Source of the DNA: Desulfobulbaceae bacterium UBA2775
Lineage (GTDB): Bacteria; Desulfobacterota; Desulfobulbia; Desulfobulbales; Desulfocapsaceae
Direction of reading: 5' to 3'
NCBI GenBank assembly: GCA_002352445.1
Contig: DEIL01000186.1
Coordinates: forward strand, 13,330-19,744
Length of the DNA stretch: 6,415 nt
A model generated the notes under the pieces. It saw only the letters and a list, made by a program, of their open reading frames with translations. It made no database searches and was not told where the DNA came from. The translations under genes were made by a program, and so were the position numbers. Shown here one piece after another: positions 1-6,152 of this stretch (positions are counted from its first letter, which is position 1; each line of letters begins with the position of its first letter).

Positions 1-734
1 GACTTAATTTTTCCGTTCTCACCTTCTGTTCCGGAAGAAACATTGAAATAGACAGGGGTCTGAGGTTTATTGAATTCAATCCCATCCATAAACTCCTTAA
101 AATCGGGTACAGCACCGGCCACAAGTGGACTATGATTGGCAACACTTACGTTGAGAGGTATAACCTTCGCTCCCTGTTCCTCGGCCTTGACAGTAACCGC
201 ATCAAGTCCTTCCCTGCTCCCGGAAATAACAATCTGCTGGGGAGTATTATGGTTTGCAGCAGTAACAACTCCGCTTCCTGTATAGGTGCTGATGATCTCT
301 TCAATTTCTTCAATACTCAATCCGAGAACAGCACGCATCCCGCCCGGGTTAACCTCCCCCTCACGCTCCATAAGTGCTCCCCTCTTACTGACAAGTTTCA
401 TTGTGTCCTCAGCACTGATAATACCTGCAGCATGCAGAGCTGAGTATTCACCCAGACTGTGACCTGCAAAACAGCTCACTTCAAAATCTTCACCAACTTC
501 CTTTTGAAAGGCATGCCAGCAGATAAGATTGGTAATGGTAATTGCCGGCTGTAAATTTGTTGCCCGTGTCAGTTCTTCCATGGTGCCGTCAACACACAAT
601 GAACCCAAATTCAGATCACAGGTAGCTTCGGCCATTTCCATCAGGGCCGCACACTCTGTATCACTGTCACAAAATTCTTTCCCCATGCCAAGATACTGGG
701 ACCCCTGTCCGGGGAAGAGTACTGCAACTTTCAT
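1..734 (-). CDS. fabD: Malonyl-CoA:ACP transacylase FabD, 3' end cut by window edge
   Basis: FabD moves the malonyl group from malonyl-CoA to acyl carrier protein in the cytoplasm, supplying the extender unit for type II fatty-acid synthesis. Reading the minus strand from ATG 734-732 gives 244 open codons to the left edge. The family is usually about 310 residues, so roughly the last 65 are missing. The N-terminus has the FPGQGSQ oxyanion-hole motif (residues 7-13). GHSLGE at 91-96 carries the nucleophile Ser93. Arg118 in SKRGALM matches the malonyl-carboxylate-binding arginine. NHNTPQQIVISG lies at 161-172, and His201 in VSVANHSPLV is the catalytic histidine. The start is well supported: AGAGGTG (741-747) sits 6 nt upstream. 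The gene begins 17 nt after the lspA stop, so it is probably cotranscribed with ileS and lspA. No frameshift is seen. Family identity is essentially certain. Confidence 0.97.
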   Translation of the reverse strand, partial: MKVAVLFPGQGSQYLGMGKEFCDSDTECAALMEMAEATCDLNLGSLCVDGTMEELTRATNLQPAITITNLICWHAFQKEVGEDFEVSCFAGHSLGEYSALHAAGIISAEDTMKLVSKRGALMEREGEVNPGGMRAVLGLSIEEIEEIISTYTGSGVVTAANHNTPQQIVISGSREGLDAVTVKAEEQGAKVIPLNVSVANHSPLVAGAVPDFKEFMDGIEFNKPQTPVYFNVSSGTEGENGKIK

Positions 735-751
735 TACTTACACCTCTTTTT

Positions 752-1216
752 TTATTTACGCGATTCTAGAATATTTACAATAAGGAATAATCCTGCCCCT
801 GCACATATAGCAGAGTCGGCAATATTAAACGCCGGCCAATGGTACCCGGCCAGGTGAAAATCGAGAAAATCAACTACGGAACCAAAACGTATTCTGTCAA
901 TTAAGTTTCCCACTGCTCCCCCACAGATCAGGGCAAGAGCCACACCATACAAGCTGTTTTCCTTTCTCATCCTGAACCAGGCTATGGTCAGCCCTGTGAC
1001 TGCAACTCCCCCGATCCCCAAAAAGAAGTAATGTTTCCAGGCCGAGTCTACATCCGCAAGCATACTGAAGGCAGCACCTGTATTGGTAACATAGACGAGG
1101 TTAAAAAAGTCCGGGATCACCTCTCTCGACTCATAGAGCTGAAATGAATTGAGCACCCAGGCTTTAGTCAATTGATCAGCAATAACCGTAATTGCCACTA
1201 GGGTAATGTAAATCAT
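752..1216 (-). CDS. lspA: Lipoprotein signal peptidase (signal peptidase II)
   Basis: LspA is the inner-membrane aspartyl protease that removes the signal peptide of prolipoproteins after the lipobox cysteine has been diacylglycerylated. The 154-residue protein is near the usual 150-170. Conserved blocks are present in order: ADQLTKAW (Asp14), NTGAAFS (45-51), GGAVGNLIDRIRFGSVVDF (99-117) and PAFNIADS (128-135). By family comparison the catalytic pair is Asp116 in VVDF and Asp134 in NIADS. Four hydrophobic stretches, at about 2-20, 62-82, 88-107 and 133-150, fit the four-helix topology. ATG 1216-1214 lies 4 nt after the ileS stop. No clear Shine-Dalgarno sequence precedes it (the upstream sequence is the GCT GCT TAG end of ileS plus AAAA), so translation probably depends on ribosomes finishing ileS. 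Next to ileS is a very common position for lspA. Confidence 0.98.
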   Translation of the reverse strand: MIYITLVAITVIADQLTKAWVLNSFQLYESREVIPDFFNLVYVTNTGAAFSMLADVDSAWKHYFFLGIGGVAVTGLTIAWFRMRKENSLYGVALALICGGAVGNLIDRIRFGSVVDFLDFHLAGYHWPAFNIADSAICAGAGLFLIVNILESRK

Positions 1217-1220
1217 TTTT

Positions 1221-4040
1221 CTAAGCAGCAGTCCCGGCTACTACACCGACGCATCGCTCACATATTGCAGGATGTTCCGGATTTTCTCCGACAGTAGTGG
1301 AACGTATCCAGCATCGCTCACATTTACTACCCCGGGCAGCAAGAACATGAATTGTAAAACCCTTGATTTCCTCACTCTGAAAAACTGTTCCATTCTCTTG
1401 AGCTGTATCAGTCAGAGGAGAAAGCTCCGAGATGATCGAAATTTCTTTTACCGTTTGCCATTCTTTCTCAATAAAGGCTGCAAGATCATCATCGTCAACT
1501 TTTACCAGAACTTCTGCTTCAAGGGAATGGCCTATCACCTTTTCCCTGCGGGCAATCTCAAGAGCTTTTGTTATTTCGGAACGAACCTTGATTAGCCGCT
1601 CCCATTTGTCCATCATCGACTCATCACAACCCGGTACTTCTATCGATCCTGGAAAATCAACAAAAAAGATCCCTTTTTCAAGAGACTCCTTTTGACCAAT
1701 ACAATGTAGGCTGCTCCATGCCTCCTCTGCCGTAAAGCAGAGAACCGGCGACAGGAGCCGCAACAAACCATCGAGGATCGCATGGAGTACGGTTTGAGCA
1801 GACCTCCGCAGGTGAGAACTGGTACCGGAAACATACAGGCGATCCTTTAAGATATCGAGATAAAAGGCACTCATCGTGGTACCGCAAAAATAGTTCAGGC
1901 CCTGGTAAATGGTATGAAATTCATATTTTTCATAACCATTTATCACCCTCACCCTGAATTCTTCAAATTTTGCCAGAGCCCAGCGATCCAGTTCGGGTAA
2001 ATCTTTAAACGGGATACCATCTTCTCCCTGATTAAAATCCCCAAGATTTCCAAGCATATACCGTATTGTATTACGGATCTTTCTATACGAATCGGAGACC
2101 TGCTTTAATATCTCATCTGAAACCTTAATATCATCACGATAATCTTCACTTGAAACCCAGAGCCTGAGAATCTCCGCACCATATTTCTCTATCACCTCTC
2201 CCGGAGCCACAACATTTCCAACAGATTTTGACATCTTCTTGCCCTGGCCATCCACCACATAACCGTGGGTCAGAACACCTTTAAAAGGTGCCACACCCCT
2301 GGTTCCCGTGGATGTCAACAGCGAACTCTGGAACCAGCCGCGATGCTGATCACTGCCCTCAAGATAGAGATCGGCAGGGGAATCGAGTTCTGCCCGCTCC
2401 TCACACACAGCTGCATGACTGACACCGGAATCGAACCAGACATCAAGAATATCCTCTTCTTTGACAAAGTCAGTCCCCCCGCATTCGGTGCATTTTGTAT
2501 CCGCTTCAAGAAAATCCTCTACATCATGGCTGAACCAGGCATCCGCCCCCTCTTTGAGAAAAAGTTCGTCAATTTTTTTAACAAGAGCGTCACTTTTTAT
2601 CACCTTGCCGCATGTTTTACAACTAACCACGGTAATCGGCACACCCCAGCTACGCTGCCTGGACAGACACCAGTCAGGACGTCCCTCCACCATCGAGTAA
2701 ATTCGCTGCATACCCCATGCCGGAGTCCATTGCACTTTTTCAATTGCCTCCAGAGCCCTGGTTCGCAGCTGGTTATTTTCCATTGAGATAAACCATTGCG
2801 GTGTCGCCCTGTACATCACAGGCTTTTTGCACCTCCAGCAGTGCGGGTAACTGTGTTGCAATACACTCTCATAAATCAGAGCACCTGTGGTTGCCATATC
2901 AGCATTAATGACAGAATTGACCTCCGGCACCTTCTGCCCCTCATATACTCCAGCCTCCCTGGTGTATACCCCTTCATTATCTAGAGGTGAGAGGATATCA
3001 AGGCCATATTTCAGCCCGGTGATATAATCATCAGCACCATGTCCGGGAGCAGTATGGACACAACCTGTTCCAGCTTCTGTAGTGACATAATCTGCAAGGA
3101 CAAAAAGTGAATCCCGATCCATAAAAGGATGACGGCATTTCCTGTTTTCAAACCCCCTGGATGAAAAAGTTGCCTTAATCGCATACTTTTCTATCCCTGT
3201 CTCCTCCATCACTTTTTCCACCAGATCTTTGGCAAGAATAAAAATATCATCGCCTGCTTTTACAGCGGCATAGACAAAATCAGGGTGCAGGGCTACAGCC
3301 AGGTTTGCCGGCAATGTCCATGGAGTTGTAGTCCAGATGACAGCATAAACATTATCTCCAGCCAATGAGGGGTCTATGTCGGAAAAATCTTCTTCTACTT
3401 TGAATTTAACGTAAATGGAAGGTGAACTATGGTCATGGTATTCAACTTCTGCCTCCGCCAGTGCAGTGGTACACGTGGAGCACCAGTAAACCGGCTTTTT
3501 ATTTCTGATTACGGAATCAGACAACAGGAACTTATTAAATTCCCTGGCTATGGTTGCCTCGTAAGAATAGTTAATTGTCAGATACGGGTTATTCCAGTCT
3601 CCAATTACACCAAGCCGCTCAAATTCTTTTCTCTGGATTTTGATCCATTTCTCTGCATATTTACGGCAGGCGTTCCTTTTAGAAAGTTTTGGGATGGTCT
3701 TCTTCTTCTCCCCCAATTCCTTGTCTACGTTATGCTCAATAGGTAAACCATGGCAATCCCATCCTGGTATATAGGGTGCGTTAAAACCCGCCATCCTCTT
3801 GGAGCGCAGGATAATATCCTTTAAGATCTTATTGAAAGCGGTACCCAGATGAATGTTCCCGTTTGCATAGGGAGGACCGTCATGGAGTATAAAACGAGGT
3901 TTATTTTCAGCTTTTCCCTGTAACTGCTTATACAGTTCTTCCTTATTCCAGCGCTTAAGTGCCATAGGCTCCTTTTGAGCAAGGTTTGCCTTCATCTTAA
4001 AGCTGGTTTTGGGCAGATTAAGGGTTTCCCTGTAATCCAT
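1221..4040 (-). CDS. ileS: Isoleucyl-tRNA synthetase
   Basis: IleRS is the cytoplasmic class I aminoacyl-tRNA synthetase that charges tRNA-Ile and hydrolyses mischarged valine. The 939-residue length is typical of bacterial type I IleRS and the frame is intact. The N-terminus (MDYRETLNLPKTSFKMKANL) is the standard family opening. The HIGH-type motif is at 57-66 (PYANGNIHLG). The CP1 editing domain carries WTTTPWTLPANLAV at 236-249 and HTAPGHGADDY at 329-339. The KMSKS loop is at 602-606, followed by the anticodon-binding domain. Three four-cysteine sets look like zinc sites: C187/C190 with C401/C404, C474/C477 with C517/C520, and C907/C910 with C927/C930 in the C-terminal zinc finger. The start is supported by AAAGGAG (4047-4053) 6 nt upstream. 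It is the first gene of the minus-strand block and is followed closely by lspA. No T-box leader is seen. Confidence 0.99.
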   Translation of the reverse strand: MDYRETLNLPKTSFKMKANLAQKEPMALKRWNKEELYKQLQGKAENKPRFILHDGPPYANGNIHLGTAFNKILKDIILRSKRMAGFNAPYIPGWDCHGLPIEHNVDKELGEKKKTIPKLSKRNACRKYAEKWIKIQRKEFERLGVIGDWNNPYLTINYSYEATIAREFNKFLLSDSVIRNKKPVYWCSTCTTALAEAEVEYHDHSSPSIYVKFKVEEDFSDIDPSLAGDNVYAVIWTTTPWTLPANLAVALHPDFVYAAVKAGDDIFILAKDLVEKVMEETGIEKYAIKATFSSRGFENRKCRHPFMDRDSLFVLADYVTTEAGTGCVHTAPGHGADDYITGLKYGLDILSPLDNEGVYTREAGVYEGQKVPEVNSVINADMATTGALIYESVLQHSYPHCWRCKKPVMYRATPQWFISMENNQLRTRALEAIEKVQWTPAWGMQRIYSMVEGRPDWCLSRQRSWGVPITVVSCKTCGKVIKSDALVKKIDELFLKEGADAWFSHDVEDFLEADTKCTECGGTDFVKEEDILDVWFDSGVSHAAVCEERAELDSPADLYLEGSDQHRGWFQSSLLTSTGTRGVAPFKGVLTHGYVVDGQGKKMSKSVGNVVAPGEVIEKYGAEILRLWVSSEDYRDDIKVSDEILKQVSDSYRKIRNTIRYMLGNLGDFNQGEDGIPFKDLPELDRWALAKFEEFRVRVINGYEKYEFHTIYQGLNYFCGTTMSAFYLDILKDRLYVSGTSSHLRRSAQTVLHAILDGLLRLLSPVLCFTAEEAWSSLHCIGQKESLEKGIFFVDFPGSIEVPGCDESMMDKWERLIKVRSEITKALEIARREKVIGHSLEAEVLVKVDDDDLAAFIEKEWQTVKEISIISELSPLTDTAQENGTVFQSEEIKGFTIHVLAARGSKCERCWIRSTTVGENPEHPAICERCVGVVAGTAA
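1251..1323. repeat. 13-bp direct repeat encoding the two CERC zinc knuckles of IleRS
   Basis: GCATCGCTCACAT occurs at 1251-1263 and, identically, at 1311-1323, exactly 60 bp apart. On the minus strand each copy encodes a Cys-Glu-Arg-Cys knuckle (C907-C910 and C927-C930) of the C-terminal zinc finger of ileS, in the same reading frame. The repeat is explained by protein sequence plus identical codon choice, so it is probably not a separate element. It could still be a site for replication slippage. Confidence 0.8.
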
Positions 4041-4062
4041 GGTCTTCTCCTTTATATTCTGA

Positions 4063-4097
4063 TATCGGCAAGAGAGAAAATATGGTAATTGCCGATA
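4063..4097 (-). promoter_or_regulatory. 9-bp inverted repeat in the ileS leader
   Basis: TATCGGCAA (4063-4071) and TTGCCGATA (4089-4097) are perfect reverse complements separated by 17 nt. The repeat ends 9 nt before the AAAGGAG ribosome-binding site of ileS on the minus strand. It could be a DNA operator with half-sites about 26 bp apart centre to centre, or an mRNA stem-loop with a 17-nt loop near the translation start. No known regulator site is recognised, and the function is inference. Confidence 0.4.
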
Positions 4098-4190
4098 CTT
4101 TTATGTTCCAAACTTTACTATTTCAGATAAAACCTACAAAAATAACAACTGCAAGCTAAGTTGCAAGATAAATTCGTTCTTCCCTCCTTT

Positions 4191-4323
4191 GATGGCGTCG
4201 TAAAAAGTCCACCGACCCGTCATTCCCGCGCAGGCGGGAATCCAGAACGTATTGAAATGACAGGGTTCCCGCCCGGGCGGGAATGACGGGATTGCGAGAG
4301 AATTGGTTTTTTACGAAACCATC
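4191..4323. mobile_element. MITE-like palindromic repeat element (133 bp, non-coding)
   Basis: The ends are imperfect inverted repeats. The left end (4191-4210) reads GATGGCGTCGTAAAAAGTCC and the right end (4305-4323), read on the other strand, is GATGGTTTCGTAAAAAACC; GATGG and TCGTAAAAA are shared. Inside lie two GC-rich palindromes, which also pair with each other through 14-bp arms. There is no ORF, so any movement would need a transposase acting in trans. TCCTTT before and TCCTGT after the element match 5 of 6 bases and might be a decayed target-site duplication, but this is weak. The core motif (CATTCCCGC, short loop, GCGGGAAT) is of a kind I recall as dispersed in many proteobacterial genomes. 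Copy number cannot be judged from one copy. Confidence 0.65.
4216..4290. repeat. Nested GC-rich palindromes inside the MITE-like element
   Basis: The left hairpin has arms ATTCCCGC (4222-4229) and GCGGGAAT (4234-4241) around a GCAG loop. The right palindrome TTCCCGCCCGGGCGGGAA (4266-4283) is a perfect 18-bp self-complement. In addition CCCGTCATTCCCGC (4216-4229) is the exact reverse complement of GCGGGAATGACGGG (4277-4290), so the unit can fold either as two small hairpins or as one long stem. No run of T follows either arm closely, so a classical intrinsic terminator is not supported. Confidence 0.85.
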
Positions 4324-4326
4324 TCC

Positions 4327-4425
4327 TGTGATAAACTCGAAAAACTATAACAATTCTTTAAATCGAGGGAAATTAATCTATCGAGAAGGGTCATATTTGA
4401 AGAAAGATTTATGGAATTTATCACA
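4327..4425. repeat. Widely spaced 9-bp inverted repeat upstream of the ftsE promoter
   Basis: TGTGATAAA (4327-4335) and TTTATCACA (4417-4425) are perfect reverse complements 81 nt apart. The left copy begins 4 nt beyond the MITE-like element and the right copy lies 14 nt before the -35 box of the ftsE-side promoter. The half-sites resemble TGTGA/TCACA of the CRP/FNR family but are far too widely spaced for one dimer site. Chance in AT-rich DNA is a real possibility. Confidence 0.3.
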
Positions 4426-4439
4426 AAATATCTGATACA

Positions 4440-4468
4440 TTGCGTTTATCTATTGAATATTATATAAT
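4440..4468 (+). promoter_or_regulatory. Predicted sigma70-type promoter for the ftsEX operon
   Basis: A perfect -10 box TATAAT (4463-4468) lies 17 nt after TTGCGT (4440-4445), which matches the -35 consensus at only three positions (TTG). The surroundings are AT-rich. Transcription would begin near 4475, giving a leader of about 80 nt before the annotated ftsE start. It is the best plus-strand promoter seen upstream of ftsE. Confidence 0.55.
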
Positions 4469-4495
4469 TTACTGTTTCAATTTAAGGTGTTAAAT

Positions 4496-4534
4496 ATGAG
4501 AAAATTCACGCACTTTTTGCCAGTACCATTATAA
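4496..4534 (+). CDS. Possible 12-codon leader peptide upstream of ftsE
   Basis: ATG 4496-4498 opens a 12-residue frame (MRKFTHFLPVPL) ending at TAA 4532-4534. Its Shine-Dalgarno sequence AAGGTG (4484-4489) has an ideal 6-nt spacer and is better than any in front of ftsE. It would lie within the predicted transcript, starting about 20 nt after its 5' end, and it stops 19 nt before the ftsE start. The peptide is basic and then hydrophobic, with no run of one amino acid that would suggest classical attenuation. AAGGTG could pair with CACTTT at 4511-4516, using one G-U pair. An ORF this short may be chance. Confidence 0.25.
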   Translation: MRKFTHFLPVPL

Positions 4535-4553
4535 ATAATCTCAGAAACAGCCG

Positions 4554-5261
4554 ATGAAGAATAATACTGCAGAGCCACCGGGAACCATGATTGAAATGAT
4601 CAAGGTTTCAAAACTCTATCCACCTGACGTTGTGGCTTTAAAAGATGTTTCTATCTCTGTAGCCGTTGGAGAAATGTTTTTTATCATAGGTATGAGCGGC
4701 GCCGGAAAAACAACTTTATTAAAACTCATCAGCAGTATGGAACCCCCAACAAATGGTCTGATAGAGATATCCGGAAACCCTATTCATCAGCTTAAAGGAT
4801 ATAAACTGGCTCGTCTTCGCCAGAAAATCGGCGTCGCCTACCAGGACTTTAAACTCCTTGCTGACCGCACAACTGCCGAAAACATAGCCATCTCCATGGA
4901 GGTGTCGTATAAAAAGCCATCGATTATTCGTAGAAGAGTAAAAGATCTGCTGGCGCAACTCAACCTCACGGACAAACATAATACAATAACCGGCGAACTC
5001 TCACGGGGAGAGCAGCAGAGAGTAACACTTGCCCGGGCCATTGCAAACTCTCCTACCATGATCCTGGTGGATGAACCCACGGGAAATCTTGACGCGACCA
5101 CCACAGAAAAAGTGATGCAACTGCTTACAAAATGTAATAAATCCGGAGCCACAATAGTCATTGCAACCCACGACGACTCCATTTACCGACACACTCCCCA
5201 CAGAATTATGGAACTTCGGGCGGGGAGAACATATTCAATAGTCGGAGGCAATGGTACATGA
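4554..5261 (+). CDS. ftsE: Cell division ATP-binding protein FtsE
   Basis: FtsE is the cytoplasmic ABC ATPase of the FtsEX complex, which links ATP hydrolysis at the divisome to periplasmic peptidoglycan hydrolysis. The 235-residue protein has all ABC landmarks: Walker A GMSGAGKT (46-53), Q-loop Gln97 in YQDFKLL, signature LSRGEQQR (149-156), Walker B MILVDEPTGNLD (169-180, Glu174 catalytic) and switch His206 in ATHDD. The signature has Arg151 where the consensus is LSGGE. The YQDFKLL block and the following ftsX separate FtsE from similar LolD/MacB ATPases. The start is uncertain. ATG 4554 has no Shine-Dalgarno sequence, while Met12 (4587) follows CCGGGAACC and gives MIEMIKVSKLY, closer to the usual FtsE opening. 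Its stop overlaps the ftsX start by 4 nt. Confidence 0.96.
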   Translation: MKNNTAEPPGTMIEMIKVSKLYPPDVVALKDVSISVAVGEMFFIIGMSGAGKTTLLKLISSMEPPTNGLIEISGNPIHQLKGYKLARLRQKIGVAYQDFKLLADRTTAENIAISMEVSYKKPSIIRRRVKDLLAQLNLTDKHNTITGELSRGEQQRVTLARAIANSPTMILVDEPTGNLDATTTEKVMQLLTKCNKSGATIVIATHDDSIYRHTPHRIMELRAGRTYSIVGGNGT

Positions 5262-6145
5262 GTTTCTGGGTTACGGTTATCAGACAGGTGGGTCGTAATT
5301 TACGTCAAACATGGGGGTCCCAGCTGATGACATTGCTGACCGTATCCCTTTCAGTCCTTATCTTTGCATTTTTCTACCTTATCTACACCAATATGCTCAG
5401 CCTTGGAGACAAGTTAGGTGATGACCTGACCCTCATTGTGTACCTCGAAGAAGAGCCAGGGCCGGAACTGCAGCAGCAGCTCATAAAAAAGATCACGACC
5501 TTTGATGAAGTTGAAGATATCCGATTTGTTTCCAGCGCAATGGCATATGAGCGATTTGCCGGGCAACTCGGTCAGAATGAAGATGTCCTCGACGATATGC
5601 CGAAAGATTTCCTTCCCCCGTCAATAGAGGTAATCCCATTTAAAAATCTGCGAAGCCTCAACCAGGTGAAACTGTTTTCAGCTTATCTGGCAAAGCTTCC
5701 GGGGACACTTAAGGTTCAATACGGTCAGGAATGGGTCGAGAGATTTTATTATTTCACCAAGCTTCTTTCAATCGTGGTGCTTCTCAGCGGGACTCTGCTT
5801 ATACTGACCACCATTTTTATGGTAGCCTACACCATACGATTGACAATCCTTGGCCGTCAGGCAGAACTTGAACTTTTAAAACTAGTCGGAGCTACAAACA
5901 ATTATATCCGCATACCTTTTCTCCTCGAGGGGCTCCTCCAGGGGATTCTTGGCTCCAGTATTGGAATTGCCGCTCTTTACACCCTTTTTCACTGGATTAG
6001 AATACGTTTTTCAGGCCCCGGCTTACTCAACCTGTTTGAATTCTCCTTTTTCCCACCAGTTGTCACCATAACTATCATTGGTGTGTCGATTCTCCTGTGC
6101 ACCCTGGGCAGCTATTCAACCATGCATAAATTTTTACGTATATGA
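5258..6145 (+). CDS. ftsX: Cell division protein FtsX
   Basis: FtsX is the inner-membrane subunit that binds FtsE in the cytoplasm and passes its conformational change to a periplasmic murein hydrolase or its activator. The 295-residue protein has the family layout: a basic cytoplasmic N-terminus, TM1 at about 24-45, a periplasmic domain at about 46-168, TM2 at about 169-192, then TM3 (about 220-247) and TM4 (about 267-287). Between TM2 and TM3 lies the conserved FtsX/MacB cytoplasmic block RQAELELLKLVGATNNYIR (200-218), followed by PFLLEG. ATG 5258 overlaps the ftsE stop as ATGA. GGAGG at 5244-5248, with a 9-nt spacer, supports this start. E. coli FtsX is longer at its N-terminus; about 295 residues is normal for many other bacteria. 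Confidence 0.97.
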   Translation: MSFWVTVIRQVGRNLRQTWGSQLMTLLTVSLSVLIFAFFYLIYTNMLSLGDKLGDDLTLIVYLEEEPGPELQQQLIKKITTFDEVEDIRFVSSAMAYERFAGQLGQNEDVLDDMPKDFLPPSIEVIPFKNLRSLNQVKLFSAYLAKLPGTLKVQYGQEWVERFYYFTKLLSIVVLLSGTLLILTTIFMVAYTIRLTILGRQAELELLKLVGATNNYIRIPFLLEGLLQGILGSSIGIAALYTLFHWIRIRFSGPGLLNLFEFSFFPPVVTITIIGVSILLCTLGSYSTMHKFLRI

Positions 6146-6152
6146 GCCCCCC

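Larger units (their letters stand above)
4041..4553. other. Divergent ileS/ftsE intergenic region
   Basis: This 513-nt region separates the outward-facing ileS and ftsE blocks. From left to right it holds the ileS Shine-Dalgarno sequence (4047-4053), a 9-bp inverted repeat (4063-4097), about 90 nt of AT-rich sequence that should contain the ileS promoter, the 133-bp MITE-like element (4191-4323), an AT-rich stretch bounded by a TGTGATAAA inverted repeat, the ftsE-side promoter (4440-4468) and a possible leader ORF (4496-4534). For ileS several weak minus-strand boxes exist, such as TTGCAA with TATTTT at 16 nt, or TTGTAG with TAAAGT at 16 nt. None is good enough to call. No tRNA, T-box or rho-independent terminator with a U tract is visible. 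Confidence 0.85.

Noticed and set aside
132..443. Plus-strand open frame of 103 codons, and another at 529-783
   Set aside because: Both lie antisense to fabD, whose reading frame has FPGQGSQ, GHSLGE and the catalytic histidine.
1876..1885. GTGGTACCGC resembles the T-box antiterminator motif
   Set aside because: It lies inside ileS on the opposite strand, with no specifier stem, terminator or downstream synthetase gene in the right orientation; the sense strand encodes conserved IleRS residues. The real ileS leader has no such motif.
2265..2786. 173-codon plus-strand open frame opposite ileS
   Set aside because: It is antisense to the conserved central part of ileS. It has no recognisable domain and no ribosome-binding site, and its composition follows the shadow of the synthetase codons. 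The same applies to the shorter antisense frames at 1272-1595, 1432-1695, 2461-2700, 2796-2984 and 3429-3746.
4216..4290. CRISPR array or rho-independent terminator
   Set aside because: There are only two palindromic units, in inverted and not direct orientation, with no regular spacers and no T tract after the stems. The arrangement fits a MITE-like repeat better.
4459..4487. Minus-strand promoter at the AT-rich ATTATATAAT stretch
   Set aside because: A reverse -10 box (4464-4459) exists, but the sequence 17 nt upstream (CCTTAA) does not resemble a -35 box, and the ileS leader would exceed 400 nt and cross the palindromic element.
4719..5201. Three minus-strand open frames opposite ftsE
   Set aside because: They overlap one another and the Walker A to Walker B region of a clear ATPase gene, and have no independent support.
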